64,000 bases of DNA, taken from assembly GCA_015501055.1 (NCBI GenBank), contig JADNYV010000025.1:248001-312000 (forward strand). Reading direction: 5' to 3'. Numbering within the stretch: position 1 is the stretch's first letter; each line of letters begins with the position of its first letter. Both the position numbers and the translations under genes were made by a program. This stretch comes from Mucidula mucida (taxonomy: Eukaryota; Basidiomycota; Agaricomycetes; Agaricales; Physalacriaceae). Of the stretch, positions 1 through 11,433 are shown in pieces. The notes below the pieces were generated by a model. It was given only the letters and a program-made list of their open reading frames with translations. It ran no database searches and had not been told where the DNA came from.

Positions 1-2547
1 TATTTTCGCACAGTCCTTGTAGAAGTAATCCATGAAACGCTCGGTGCCCGGATCATCTTTGCGAACAGGTGGCTTCACAGGCTACAATTGAGCGGTTTAA
101 GTAGAGCATAAATAACTCGAGATTGGAGTAACACACGTGTGCTTCAGAACTTGAGGTCGGCATACCAAGATCGGGAGGAAGGTCTAGCCAAACCTTCAGG
201 GCATCACCGACCTGGCTCTGAACTGAGAGATCCTTGCTAGACGCCATGACCCTACATGCCATCTCAAGAATAGTCTCAGCTTCATCAGCGCCCTTCTTCC
301 CTGCCACACGCTCTTTCTCTAGAGCGACGACTTGTTTGAGTACATGTCCTCGAACACCGTTAATGTCATGGTCCAGTAAAGCTGCTAGCACTTCTCCACC
401 CGCGCTGATAATCGCCTTGTTCGACTGCTGCTTCTCGGGTAGACTAATCGCCCATTGAACAGCAAAAAGGATACCACGATCAACCAGAGACCGAAAAAGA
501 GCCATTCGTGCAGGCAACTGAACGTTCTTCCCCATGACACATAGCTGCTGCACAAGTAGGATGACCTCGCACCGGTGGGAAAATCCAGCTTCGTCGCCAG
601 CGCTCGATGTAGGCGCTAGAGCAGTTTCGATGGAACCGTTTCCTAGCTTGGGACTAGAAAGTGACTTCTTGTCAGCATCCTCTCCCTCCACTTTAATCTC
701 CACTCCAGTCATAGCCGAGGACTCTGGCTGCGGTTGTGGCGGCTTCCGGTTTCCACCGCCACTCAATATGTCCTCGTCAACATAGAGGCGGACGACGTGC
801 CGCAGAAACACCGTATCCTGTTGGATGTGGTTTATTATGTCGATTTGATTGAAGATGATGCATGAGTTGAGAACATTGAAAGTAGAGTCATCCAGAGCGC
901 GGGCAAGGACAACGTCTTTCAGAAACTGTAGACGGTACGTGTGGTGGATTTTTCGCTGGATGCTCGGATCACGAAATGGTATAGGTTCATGGAAACGGGT
1001 CGTCTGCATAAGGAACTCTCGATAGTTGGCTTTATGCGCAGGGAATTCGGGATCATCTAAGGCTATTGAGACACGTTGAGACGACTAATGTGGGCCACTC
1101 ACATTCAAGCATGCCGACGACTCCGAAGAAAAGATCGTCTTCGAGAATGTGCTCATACATAGTATGATCGTTGAGCATGACTGTCAATGAGTGCGTAAGA
1201 ATGCATCGATGACAGCAGGGAGTCGCAATCACTTACGTATAGTCAACATTAAACTAAACAACGCGTGCAGGTTGTCCAAACTCTCCTCGCGTTCAGCGAC
1301 ATGTAAAACTTCCGTTAGTTGCTTGATGTAATCCTATGACCCATATTAGCACCGGGCTCAGAGTATGTATATTCCAAAGAGGCAGGCAAAGTACACGGTA
1401 CTGACAAAGAATTAGAAAGGTGCATACCTCATGCTGGATGTATTCGCAGATGCGTTCTTTGACAGTTGCAGTACGCGAGGATAGACTTTTGATGGCAGCT
1501 TCTATGTCGGGTATGATGCCCATTTCGGGAGTCGGAAGGTGGCCAGTCCGGATGATGTTTGCAGTGGTTAATGAGCTCGACTCTGATTGCAGGAGCGGCG
1601 AAGACGAGCCAATGGAGGTTGGTTCTTCGCCTGCACAGACGAGTAAGTTGCCTAATCCAAAGACTCGTAGAGAAAACACACCTCCGGCGTTCATATGCCG
1701 CTGGACCTCTTGAATAAAATTCCATACTTCAGCGCAGCCCTCGGGTTCTTGAAAACTCAACGCGTAGTCCACTCCATCGGGTTCGGTCCATACGATGAGA
1801 GTGTCTGGGAAATAATAATAAGGAAAGCTGGGCATGAGACTGACTCTGGGTTACCTTGCTGTCGTTGATATACGTCATTTGAGCGGATCGTGGTGGTTAA
1901 AACGACCTCTTGAAAGTTGCGTTCCGAGCGGGCGGTGAGGAGAGCTTCTGTGCCGTCCTGGGAGAAGTGTCCGAAGCAGAACGCGGTCCCACGATCTATC
2001 CAGCGAGTACCCATTAGTTGGTACACCTGTCAATGAATTTAATGTGATGAGCATCGAGGAGCAGCAGTGAAGCAAGCCGGGGAATGGATCCAACAAGGTG
2101 AAAGAGACGAAAACCGGGACCCACCTTGACGCGCTTCACCTCATGGTCGGTCTCCTGGGTCCATTCCTGCCCCTCTTCGACGATGGTAACCGTGCCGTCT
2201 GCGATGCCTCCATTAGCAAATTGGTGGTCCAGAAGGTCCAGCTGGCCGCTGACGTTGAGAACAGTGTCGTCAAGGTTGGACGACTCGGGTTGCGTATCCA
2301 GTTGTGCTTTGGATACAGCCACTAAGCCGGTTTGAGGAGACGCCTCTGTCGTTTGCAACGGTGACTGCATGCCATTGGGCGATAAATTTTGTGGATTCGA
2401 CGGAGATGAAGGGGCGACGGAAGTAGATATATCGACCGAGGACGAGGTGGTGATATGAGTCTGCTCAACATCGAGGTCGGCACTGGACGCTGGTGGAATG
2501 GCAATGAGCGACAGGGACACGCTTTCGACTGCGACGTCGCCATCCAT
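1..2547 (-). CDS. psy2: Protein phosphatase 4 regulatory subunit 3 (PP4R3/Psy2/SMEK), 3' part beyond window
   Basis: Regulatory subunit that targets the PP4 catalytic subunit to nuclear substrates such as DNA-damage checkpoint proteins. Exons read on the minus strand as 2125-2547, 1855-2026, 1428-1804, 1237-1333, 1103-1180, 137-1056 and <1-81; all junctions keep phase. After an acidic, low-complexity N-terminus comes the PH/EVH1-like domain (KRVKVYQLMGTRWIDRG, then DTLIVWTEPDG and ALSFQEPEGCAEVW). The SMEK core follows (HILEDDLFFGVVGMLEYDP, then FPAHKANYREFL). The C-terminal part continues past base 1. I start at the ATG at 2547 (MDGDVAVES); an in-frame ATG at 2664 would leave only 51 bp to the divergent tom20 ATG. 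Family assignment is firm; the exact start is not. Confidence 0.93.
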
Positions 2548-2715
2548 AGCCTCGGGGACGTTGGCCACAGCGACGAGCAATCTAAGAAATTTACAACTAG
2601 GCCGGATACCAACACGCGCGAAATTGACCAAACAACTCAATCCCTCGGTCCGGTCCGGCACCATCCGGCTTACTTACCCAAACTCAATTTTCCCGGGTTT
2701 TGAGTCTCCACCACG

Positions 2716-3472
2716 ATGAGCTCGAGAACAACGACTGTGCTCACCGTGGCCGGTGTTGCCGCCGCCGGCCTCATCGCCTACGCAGTCTACTTTGACTACA
2801 GGCGTAGGAATGATGGTGATTTCAGGAAAAAGCTGCGTATGTATCCGACCGTTCGTCATTACCGCCCTTTCAACTGACACATGCCTTGAACAGGCAAGGA
2901 CAAAAAACGCGTCGAAAAAATTGCCTCTTCTCAAGTCGCTTCAGACGCCTCGTCGTCCAGCGGCGTGTCTGCTGCTGAGCTTGTTGATGCGCTTGAGAGG
3001 TTAAAGAAGGAGGAGCCACCCTTGGGACCAGCAGAGCGCGAGAATTACTTTATGTCGCAGGTCGCCACCGGTGAACAGCTCGCCGCACAAGGTAACTTGC
3101 TCATGTCTATTCATTACAACACACTTTAGCTCGTTCTTCCGCAGGCCCGGCATTCAATCTCCCTTCCGCGCTCGCCTTTTACAGGGCTCTCCGCGTGTAT
3201 CCATCACCTGTGGAACTCATGGTCATTTACGAAAAGACCGTGCCAGAACCCATCTTCAAGGTGTGTATACCGCGGTATGTTTCTTTACGTTGCAGCGCTA
3301 ACAATGCCATCAGCTCGTGATGCAAATGACCCAGCTGGATGTGAGTTCATCTTCACAATTAGATGTGCTGGACGACGAGACAAGTCCAGTAAGAGGTGGT
3401 CCGCCCTCAGAGACATCGTCTCAGGAGTGGGATAAGGTCACAGATCCTGGTCCGGGCACGCCAGCGTCGTAG
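2716..3472 (+). CDS. tom20: Mitochondrial import receptor subunit Tom20
   Basis: Outer-membrane receptor of the TOM complex that recognises presequences of nuclear-encoded mitochondrial proteins. Exons 2716-2836, 2894-3091, 3145-3260 and 3314-3472 give 197 aa. The N-terminal anchor is a single hydrophobic helix (VAGVAAAGLIAYAVYFDY) followed by a basic stretch RRRND and the DFRKKL motif. The TPR-like receptor domain is recognisable in ENYFMSQVATGEQLAAQG, AFNLPSALAFYRALRVYPSP and VIYEKTVPEPIFKLV. The acidic, serine-rich tail ends at TAG 3470-3472. Size and domain order match fungal Tom20. It is divergent from psy2; the two start codons lie about 170 bp apart, so they probably share a promoter region. 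Confidence 0.96.
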
Positions 3473-3600
3473 ATGACCTTAGAAGAGCACTCCAATAGTC
3501 ACTACCCTCACATCCGCCCGCATACTCATTATATCTCTCCCGTCTATTGTGCAAATGTTCTAATACACTTACTCTTTCCGCTCCGTCTCGTTGTCTTCAG

Positions 3601-4873
3601 ATGCACCAAAAAGTCCTAGGTGAGACTGCTTTCCACAGCTGACAGGTCGAGACTGAGATTTTGCGGATGTAGGATATTACAACGCGTTCCCCCCGAAAAG
3701 TACCAACGTCTCTGTAAAAGACATCAATGGAAAGAAGATTGTCGTCGTTAATCAGGACTTTGAGAAAGGCGACGTGATCTACAAGGTCTGTTTAGAGTCG
3801 ATAGCGGATACGATTACTGACGTCTTGATAGGAATGTCCTGTCGTCGCTGCGCTAGATGCCGACCTTCAGACAACAGGGACCCACTGTTCGCATTGTCTT
3901 CGCCTCATAGAATCGTCCATCGCCATTAAATCGCCTCAGGATCCTCTCTCCCAGACCTACTGCTCCAAAGCATGCCAGCTCGACTCCAAAACCCAATCGC
4001 ACAACTTACTCTTTACAACTGAGCGACCACTTCCAGCCGAAATTCCCATGGAACTCCCTCCTCCCGAGGCCCTTGAACTCCGCAGGAAAGCCCAGACCGA
4101 GTATGTGGAACATCTAAAGAAAAGTGGTAAAGCTGGGCCTCTTCTCGTTGGTCGGTTTGTCGCACGTCAAATCAACGCCGAGACTCTCAGGTTGATTCCT
4201 GGCGTAAATGCCGAAAACCCTTCATACATCGACTCTGACGGCGATGATTATGGCCTTGGGGATCATATGGAACGCTTGAAATACATTGACGTCCCGACTG
4301 TACCAGAAGACCATAGTTTGTTGGCCAATGTTCTCGGTGCTGCTGTTCCGGATTTGAACCAATTCATCACCGATGAGCGCATGGCTATTCTACTTGGGAA
4401 GATGGCGTACAACGCATATGGTGTATCCTTCGGTGGAGGTCGAGAAGACAAGGTACTTGATTATGGCGCTTCATTTCTATTCAAAAGTGGCTTATGGTTC
4501 GTTGTTCCAGCCTCCATCAGCGGAGCGTCCAGAGGACCAAGAACGCACTCGCACACCCTACGGCACCTCTCGCCAGATTGGATCTGCGTTTTACACGCTG
4601 TCGTCGTATTTGACCCATTCATGCGAGCCGTCAGCTCGACCCTCATTCAGCGGTGGGACGTCTGAGCTTCATCTCATTGCCAACCAGAGCTTGAAGGCGG
4701 GTGATGAGCTCACTGTCGCCTTTGTCGATGTTGCTCAACGTGAGGAGGAATCTGTTGAGGACTGCAGGAGACGTAGGCGGATGGAATTGGCGCGTGGCTG
4801 GAGATTTGCTTGCGACTGCGCGAGATGCGCAGGGAAGCGGTGGGTCAGGTGGACGAGTCCAAGGTTGAAGTAA
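3601..4873 (+). CDS. SET-domain protein with MYND-like zinc finger (Set5/SMYD type)
   Basis: Probable protein-lysine methyltransferase. Exons 3601-3619, 3673-3785, 3832-4452 and 4511-4873 give 371 aa with consistent phases. The SET domain is split, as in SMYD proteins: an N-terminal half (residues about 15-50, GKKIVVVNQDFEKGDVIYK), a cysteine cluster (CSHC then YCSKAC), and a C-terminal half with the hallmark THSCEPSA (NHSCxPN class) and DELTVAFVD. A post-SET cysteine cluster follows (CDCARCAG). The first exon codes only six residues. Substrate cannot be told from sequence. The gene starts 128 bp after the tom20 stop on the same strand. Confidence 0.85.
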
Positions 4874-5247
4874 GCGTGGTCCAGCCGGAGACTGCGTAGA
4901 CACTAGTCAAGCGCGGATAGCTAGCATATAGTATAGTACCTATTACTAATAAAATCATCACCGTTCAGCTTGACTGTTCGCCACCACCAAGATAGTACTT
5001 AGAAATTTCCCTGAATATCGGGGGCAATTGAAACGCCACTAATTGCAAGTGAGTATGCTTTCATTCAGTCAAGAACGGGGTCCTATGTATAGGCCGTCGA
5101 GGCATTACCTGTGATAGAGAATCTAAAAGAAGGCTGGAAGGTGTATCTTACTCAGGGCGTGGTGCATATGACTCGTCGGCGTTTTGAAAGGGTCGTTTAC
5201 CGATCTGGCTTTCAAGGTTACGTTGACCTTGTTCAACTCAAACCGCC
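4874..5247. other. Intergenic region between SET gene and zinc-cluster gene
   Basis: Holds the 3' end of the SET gene and the upstream region of the next plus-strand gene. AT-rich near 4920-4960. No coding continuity or RNA gene seen. Confidence 0.6.
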
Positions 5248-7616
5248 ATGGCGGCAGACACATCAAAGAAGAGGACGCGGTACACATGCAAATGCCTTAA
5301 CATCCAGATAAAGGCCTCCACGCCGGTGGATCCTGTGCCACTGGAGCTGGCCGTAGAGGCTGGGTTCACGCAGGTGTATGTTCAGCAGGATGGGATCACG
5401 GCTGTCAGTTCTTTGGTCTGTTTATGCGCGGAGCACGACTGACTGTCTGTGTAGGCGCACCCTCAGTTGACTCTGCGGATCCGCTCCAAGGCGATACCAA
5501 TCGACGGGACACAGCGATCTGCGCAGTTTCTCTCGCTGGCGTGCTTAATATGCCGAACGCTCGTATATCGCGTTTACCAGGTCACAATGACCAAGGTGGC
5601 CGCGCAGGAGGGACCGGTAATACCCAAGGCGGGTTGGGTCGAGGAGGACGTCTTGCACACGCCTTCAGGGTGGATCCAAGTGTTTGAAGACGTGTTGGTG
5701 AGCAACGCGTTGCCGTCTCTTTTTCACCCCATTTCTCGCGCTAATAATCTGTCTCAGACTGACACAGAAGTATCACGTCTTGAATCTTCGCCACGCTTTT
5801 CTGGTCTCTTTGCTCTCGTTCTTCCGCCGCTCGTTCCCGAAATGCCTCCCACGTCACCATCCGACCCGGTATCCCCAACACAGCCCAACTACCTGGCGAA
5901 CATGGAACCCTTGTTTCCTAATATCTCTACTACAACAGATCCTGTCTTGCTGCGTCTTTCTAATATAGCCTCCGAACAATCTCAGCGCCTACGCGCCCAG
6001 GCAGAGCAGGAAATTAGTGAGATTGTCAAGGCTAGGACTACACAGGTCGCGCAGGCCGAACGGGAACTCAAGCTGCAAGTTCAGACTCTGCTCCAGGCGT
6101 ACCGAGACGGTTTGCGGATCGCGGGGGAGGAATGCAAACCCTTGTCTCCGACTCCTCGGCCGTGGAAGGAGGCTTCTAGCATCGCTGTCAGCCGTGCGGC
6201 CGTCTCTGTCCACGACTTTGTTCCTGCCAAGGTACCTACGCAAAGGGTGTCACCGGAGACCCCCCGGATATCTACATTGTCCGCATCTATCGCCACATCC
6301 ACTTTCCATCATCCCCGCGCCGTTAAAGACTCCGCTGCTGGAAGCCGTCCATCGTCGTTAAACTCCACTTCCTTACTCTCAAATGCGGAACATCGCGCCT
6401 CATCTCATGGTGGCTCCCTACTGCAGATAAGGAGGAATCATGACGATGACCTGAATACGGCGGCGAGCTACAAGTATTTTGTCATTGAGGAGCAAATGGC
6501 GCGTCTCAATGCAGCTATGGACTCGCGGGATAAGAATCGAAGCCGTTCAGAGTCGACAGAGAAGGCTGAGGAGACCAAACCAGAAACCGTTCTTCTCACA
6601 GCGGGTCCGGGCTCAAGCGAAGGACCGAAAAAAGAAGAAGCGCTTCCATTGTCTCCGACGTCTTTGAAACCAAGGCGAAAGGTGACGTTCGATTTGAACA
6701 CATCGTCCTCGGACCAAGTTGAAGACAATAAACCTGATCCAGACGCGGGAGGTTAGTTGTTCGTCTTTGTAGCAGATAACATTTTCTCACTTGGATTCAT
6801 AGAAATGGTTTTTGATCTCGAAGACGAAACAGGTGAAGATCGACCATCAGAAAGTGGTTTGGTTCTACCTCTGATTGAACAACCGCCGCCTGTACATCCT
6901 TCAAATCGTCCCAAGAGTCAGAAACAGGATGTCGCAGGATCTTTTCGTGCATCATCTGTGGTATCTTCGTCTTTACGGTCAAAATCGCAGATGCCGTCCT
7001 CGTCATTGAGTCGTCCCTCTCCGCTAAGGACTATATCTGCATCGCCTGAAGAGCAATCGGAGTCTTCGGCCAGCAGCAGTACGGGTAAACGCGCAGGGCA
7101 TTCACGAGGCCCGTCGTTTGAGATACCTGAGAAGCCCGACTTTGTTCCCCTTCCAGAGCAGAATGGCGTTACTATTGAAAGGAAGCTGAGGGATGATATG
7201 GACGACTTTCAGCGTCAGCACGACGACGAGATTATGAAGGTTTTGGCTGCTGGAACGCCTAGTCATCGGGCTGCTTGGAGCAATGGAGGGAAGGCATGGG
7301 GTCAGTTTCTGCATCGTGGCCGGGAGCGAATGTTTGATTCGGATATCTTGGTTGGGGAAGATGATGATAGCGACGATGATGCATTCAGGAGACGTAGGAC
7401 TAGTGCTGACGACGACGAGGAGGCAGGTAAGTTGCCGTGGATTCCTTCCTTTTGACTGGCTCACATTTTACAGTTACAGATTCATCTCGATTGGCTGGTA
7501 TACCGGGATCGATGCCCATCCGTATAAAGTCGCTTGTTAAGAAGCCAGAGCGATTATCTCTGGCATCTTATCGACCAGAGATGATGAAGGCTACGTCTGA
7601 TGCACTGCCGACGTGA
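5248..7616 (+). CDS. Large disordered protein with N-terminal cysteine pairs, function unknown
   Basis: Exons 5248-5403, 5455-5697, 5758-6751, 6803-7426 and 7474-7616 give 719 aa. The N-terminal ~130 residues look folded and carry a CKC pair near residue 14 and a CLIC pair near residue 85 (LSLACLICRTLVYRVYQV), suggesting zinc binding. The middle has a predicted coiled coil (LRAQAEQEISEIVKARTTQV, about residues 190-230). The rest is serine/proline-rich and disordered. Conserved-looking islands near the C-terminus are NGVTIERKLRDDMDDFQRQ and PGSMPIRIKSLVKKPERLSL; the latter occupies the last exon. An acidic run (EDDDSDDD) lies between them. The intron at 5698-5757 is 60 nt and in frame, so it could be read through, but its GTGAGC donor and CTAAT branch site favour splicing. 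I do not recognise the family. Confidence 0.75.
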
Positions 7617-7842
7617 ACATTTAGTTTTGCTTTATTATTACTGTTTTCGCGTTTACACCATACCATTCGAATAATGATTGTACCACTTAACATGATTCGT
7701 ACCATATGTAATTGATCTACAGTTGTCAATAATTGATTCGTGGGCGTTGAGTTGCGCATCAGGACGAAAAGACCCTGAAACAAACAAAGCCGGTGCCTTT
7801 GCAAATACGGCACTTGGCAAATATTTCCACCAGCCCATCGAC

Positions 7843-10816
7843 ATGAACGGCGTCAAACGCCTGTTTGGGGCGGGGCCCACTCTTGAATCATCACCACCCG
7901 CCCCGGCGCCCCTACAGACGAACGGAAACCTTCCCCCGCTCAAGTCTGAACCCACATGGCCCCCGCAGTCTCCGACCAGTTCCAACGGGAACACCAGCTC
8001 ACCCTATACCAGTCCAAAGCCAACAACCGCAGCGCTCTTTCTTCGTAAAGACAAGCAGAAACCGCCCTCGGTTCCAATCGACGGCGACCTCTCGCGCTCG
8101 GCGACGCGGTCTCTCAACGGGTCACCAGCCATTGCATTCTCTAACAAACCGTTGCCCCCACGTCCTCGCCTGGTGCTGGTCCTCATCGCCCCGGCCGACT
8201 CCAAGTCGTATAGTCACACGAAAGTCGGTGACCGCTTCCCCGGATATGGAGTATAATAACGGTCGTCGAGCAGATTGAATATCCGGGACGAGCTGTTGCT
8301 CAGCTTGCTCGCCAGCGATGCCGTCGTCGACAGCCGCGAGTTTGAAATCCTCAGTTCCGAAGAGGTCGATGACCTAAAAAGGTGTGTTATTGTATGCTGC
8401 ACATACCCCGCCACAGTGGGTCTAATCTGCGGGCAAGGAACATCAACTATTGCAGTCGAGACTGGGGGCGATGCAGAAGAAGCTTGCGCTCGAAACCAAG
8501 ATACGCGACGCTGCGCTCTCCCTTGCCCGCGTTAACGCCAACAACAAGAAAATGTCGAAACAGACGGAGGACCAGCTCGCAGCTGCTAGCCGGCGGGTTG
8601 AAGTTGCGCAGAAGGAATGGTGGCGTGTCTCGGAACGCGCTGCAGAGGTCAACAAGCGTCTTCTGGAGCATCGGCGGGGGTTTGAGCTTTTCAGTGCGCT
8701 CTATGGAGAAAAAGGCCAATACCCAGGATAATGGCTCTACCCAGCATCGTAATCGCGACTCTGGCTATGAAACGCCCAATCGCAGTGTGTCTCTGAGCCC
8801 TGTCCTTTCTTCAACTTCGTCGGCGCCGTTTGATGGCGCACACTTGTTCGCCGGACACGCTGACACTGTTGTCCCGATGGCACAGCGATCGTCGGACTCT
8901 GCTATCAGAGAGCTCGAAGAGAAACTGAAAACAGCGACGGAAGCATTGGCAGCTGCGAGTCGGAAACAGGCTGAGATGACCCGGGATCTGTCTCTAGTCA
9001 AGCTCGAAAAGCAGGAGGTTGAGACTATGATGGACTTTGAGCTACAGAGCGCACAGGACACTATTGCCGCGCTCGAGGCAGAGATTCCCAAAATGGAACA
9101 GCTGGACAACGAGTTTGACCAGTTGTTGGATGAGAAGAGGGTGTGGGAGCAGGAGCGAGCTGAGCGGGATGAACAGATTGCTGAGCTACAGTTGAAGCTA
9201 CAGTCGATGGAAACTATATCGGTGCAGGAGCGTGCTGAGCGAGATGAACAGATTGCTGAGCTACAGTTGAAGCTACAATCGATGGGAACCATGTCAGTGC
9301 AGGAGCGCGCTGAGCAAGATGAACATATTTCTCAGTTACAATCGAAGCTACAGACGATGGAAACTTCGTCAGTGCACACTCAAGCGTCGGACGCGGAAAT
9401 ACGCCGAATTCAACTTGATCTGGAGCAGGAGCGTCTGGCTTGGCAGAAGGAGCGCGCGCAAATGGAAGAAGAGAACATGGACGATCTACGACGTCTTCAG
9501 GAAGAGACGGATCGAATCAAGGACGAGGACGATGCCGCTCTCCAGAAGCTGTCAGACGAGCTCGAGAATAACATTGCAATGGTCCAATCCCTCATCCAGA
9601 AGCATGATATTCCTTTGTACAGCCGCGAGATAACGCTCAAGGCTCTTCTCTCTTCAATTAGCCTACACCTGGAATCCTTAGGCTCACAGGCCGAGCTGGA
9701 ATCTGTCAAGAAAGAGCTAGAGGAGGAGGTGATCAAACGGGAAGCGCTTCTTCGAGAGGTGGAGGAGGCACGTCGGGAACGAGAGGATGCTCGCAAGGAG
9801 TCTCGCATGTTGACTTCGAAATTAAAGGCAAGTTCAAGTTGTATATCCAGGTCGCCAATCTCATGTCTTTTCTAGGAACAAATAGACCTTGCAGTCCGCT
9901 CGCCGATTGTGCCGACAGGAATGTTTCCCAAGGAGTTTACTGGAGACGCTGCCAAAATTATTTCAGTCCTTCAACCTTTATGGTCTCTGCTTCCCTCGCC
10001 AGAGGCTCGTGCGGCAAAGTTCAATGCTCAGAAACAGTTCCGGGCAGGTTCACCTACGCCATCTTCTCCTGGGGGCGTAAGTGGATCCAAGTCCTTGTCC
10101 GACCTGGATGTACGATCCCTCAAATCGCTTTATGGGGCTAGTCCCAGCGGGACGCCACTTACTCCCAATCCTACACCGTTCACCGTGGAAGCCTTTGCAG
10201 GTCGGGTGCAAGCCCTCGTCATGGACGACCGATCCTTGATAGAGCGATTGATACGTTTCGCTCAAGCCCATGACTTGCTCAAGAAGAATGCCGATAGGGC
10301 ACAGAAACTTGCTCAAGAGGGGAGTACGGCATTGGAAACATACCAGAAGCAGGTTCGGACTCTCGAGGATCGGAATTTAGCTTATCAGCGAAGTACACGG
10401 CTATGTGAGTATAACGCGATATACCAACTTGTGCAGCAACTAACTGATTGTATAGGGAGGACCATGTCCGAGAGCTGCAGGATAGCGTTGACAGGATAAC
10501 CTCCGAGAAGTTGGACATTGAGAACCTAGCGGCTGAACAGGCCGAAACTTGCAGACAGCTGACGGAGGCTAACAACACGCTCAGCGCTCGGACGCTTACA
10601 CTTGCCGAGGAAGCTGCCTCTGCGCCGGAGATGATCAAGAAGCAGCTGGAAGCGCAGTTGACGGAGTCGCGGGCAGCGCTGAAGGAGGCGCAGGAGCGGT
10701 TGGAGGCCATAGCCACGTCCGAGCAGAGTCAGAAAGCGCTTCTGCTGGACGAGCTGAACACTATGCAGACGGAGAATGGCCAACTTCGTGCGCAGCTCCG
10801 GGCCATTAAGAAGTGA
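7843..10816 (+). CDS. Uds1 (up-regulated during septation)-domain coiled-coil protein
   Basis: Probable septation/cytoskeletal coiled-coil protein. Exons 7843-8207, 8274-8381, 8438-9827, 9876-10408 and 10456-10816, about 918 aa. A disordered proline/serine head precedes the Uds1 domain: LLLSLLASDAVVDSREFEIL, SSEEVDDLKR, SRLGAMQKKLALETKIRDAA, KRLLEHR. Long coiled coils follow to the end. The domain is legible only if reading shifts by one base at about 8438 and back at about 8676 (G5 run); without the shifts the same stretch reads as arginine-rich nonsense. The two shifts cancel, so downstream phase is kept. The intron 9828-9875 starts GCAAGT, i.e. GC-AG. The last intron uses donor GTATAA because the nearer GTGAGT breaks phase. 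Confidence 0.82.
9153..9377 (+). repeat. Three tandem 75-nt repeats inside the coiled coil
   Basis: Units begin at 9153, 9228 and 9303. Each encodes 25 residues starting ERAE(R/Q)DE and containing LQxKLQ. Units 1 and 2 are nearly identical; unit 3 is diverged. This is in-frame coiled-coil expansion by recent duplication. Confidence 0.93.
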
Positions 10817-11364
10817 AGTAATGTCTATCTTATCGTCGTATTATTATTTCTTGGTTCATTGGTTCGATACCCTTCACTTTGGCTTTCGTTGTTTGCTCAA
10901 AACATTCATTATCATTATTACCCAGGCAATCTTGTATACCGCAATCTCATTTTTGGAATATGACGTTTTCATGTCTCTTGTCGGTGCCATTGGTGCGTTC
11001 ATGAAATCAAGATCCCTTTGTATCGCGAAACCAGCCGTTTTACTGTACGTATTAACGTATGTCAGCGGATCTTCGCTTCTTGCATGAGGAGTCTAGTGTC
11101 ACTGTGCGCTTTTTTAAGAACAGTACTGAAATGACGCCGTTGGAGACCCCTGCTGTCTGTTCTTAAGGTGAGTTCCGCTAGGTTTTCTCTCCAAGTCCTT
11201 GTTCTAGTACGTCTTTCCAGAAACAATAATACCTCGTCGCAAAGCGACCTTGAACCTTTAGATCCTCTACTCCGCACGACTCGACTCCGATTCGCCGTTC
11301 GGGGCATGTGCATCGGATTATCGGCCCGAAAAAAACACAGGAACCCCAGAAAACGAGTCCTTAT
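10817..11364. other. Intergenic region upstream of MFS gene
   Basis: 3' region of the Uds1 gene followed by the MFS upstream region. Two CGG triplets at about 11309-11322 (CGGATTATCGG) could suit Zn2Cys6 regulators, a weak inference. No gene seen. Confidence 0.5.
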
Positions 11365-11379
11365 CACACCCGTGGTGTG
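11365..11379. promoter_or_regulatory. Short palindrome upstream of MFS TATA box
   Basis: CACACC-CGT-GGTGTG is a perfect 6-bp inverted repeat with a 3-nt spacer. It sits 15 bp upstream of a TATA box, in a position suited to an operator for the transporter gene. Binding is inferred only. Confidence 0.45.
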
Positions 11380-11393
11380 GATGTGTTGCGAGC

Positions 11394-11400
11394 TATATAA
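11394..11400 (+). promoter_or_regulatory. TATA box of MFS transporter gene
   Basis: TATATAA lies 33 bp before the chosen ATG at 11434, so the 5' leader must be very short. It supports 11434 rather than any upstream start. Confidence 0.6.
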
Positions 11401-11433
11401 GTGGGCCTTGCAACCTTGGAGGATCCGAGCATT

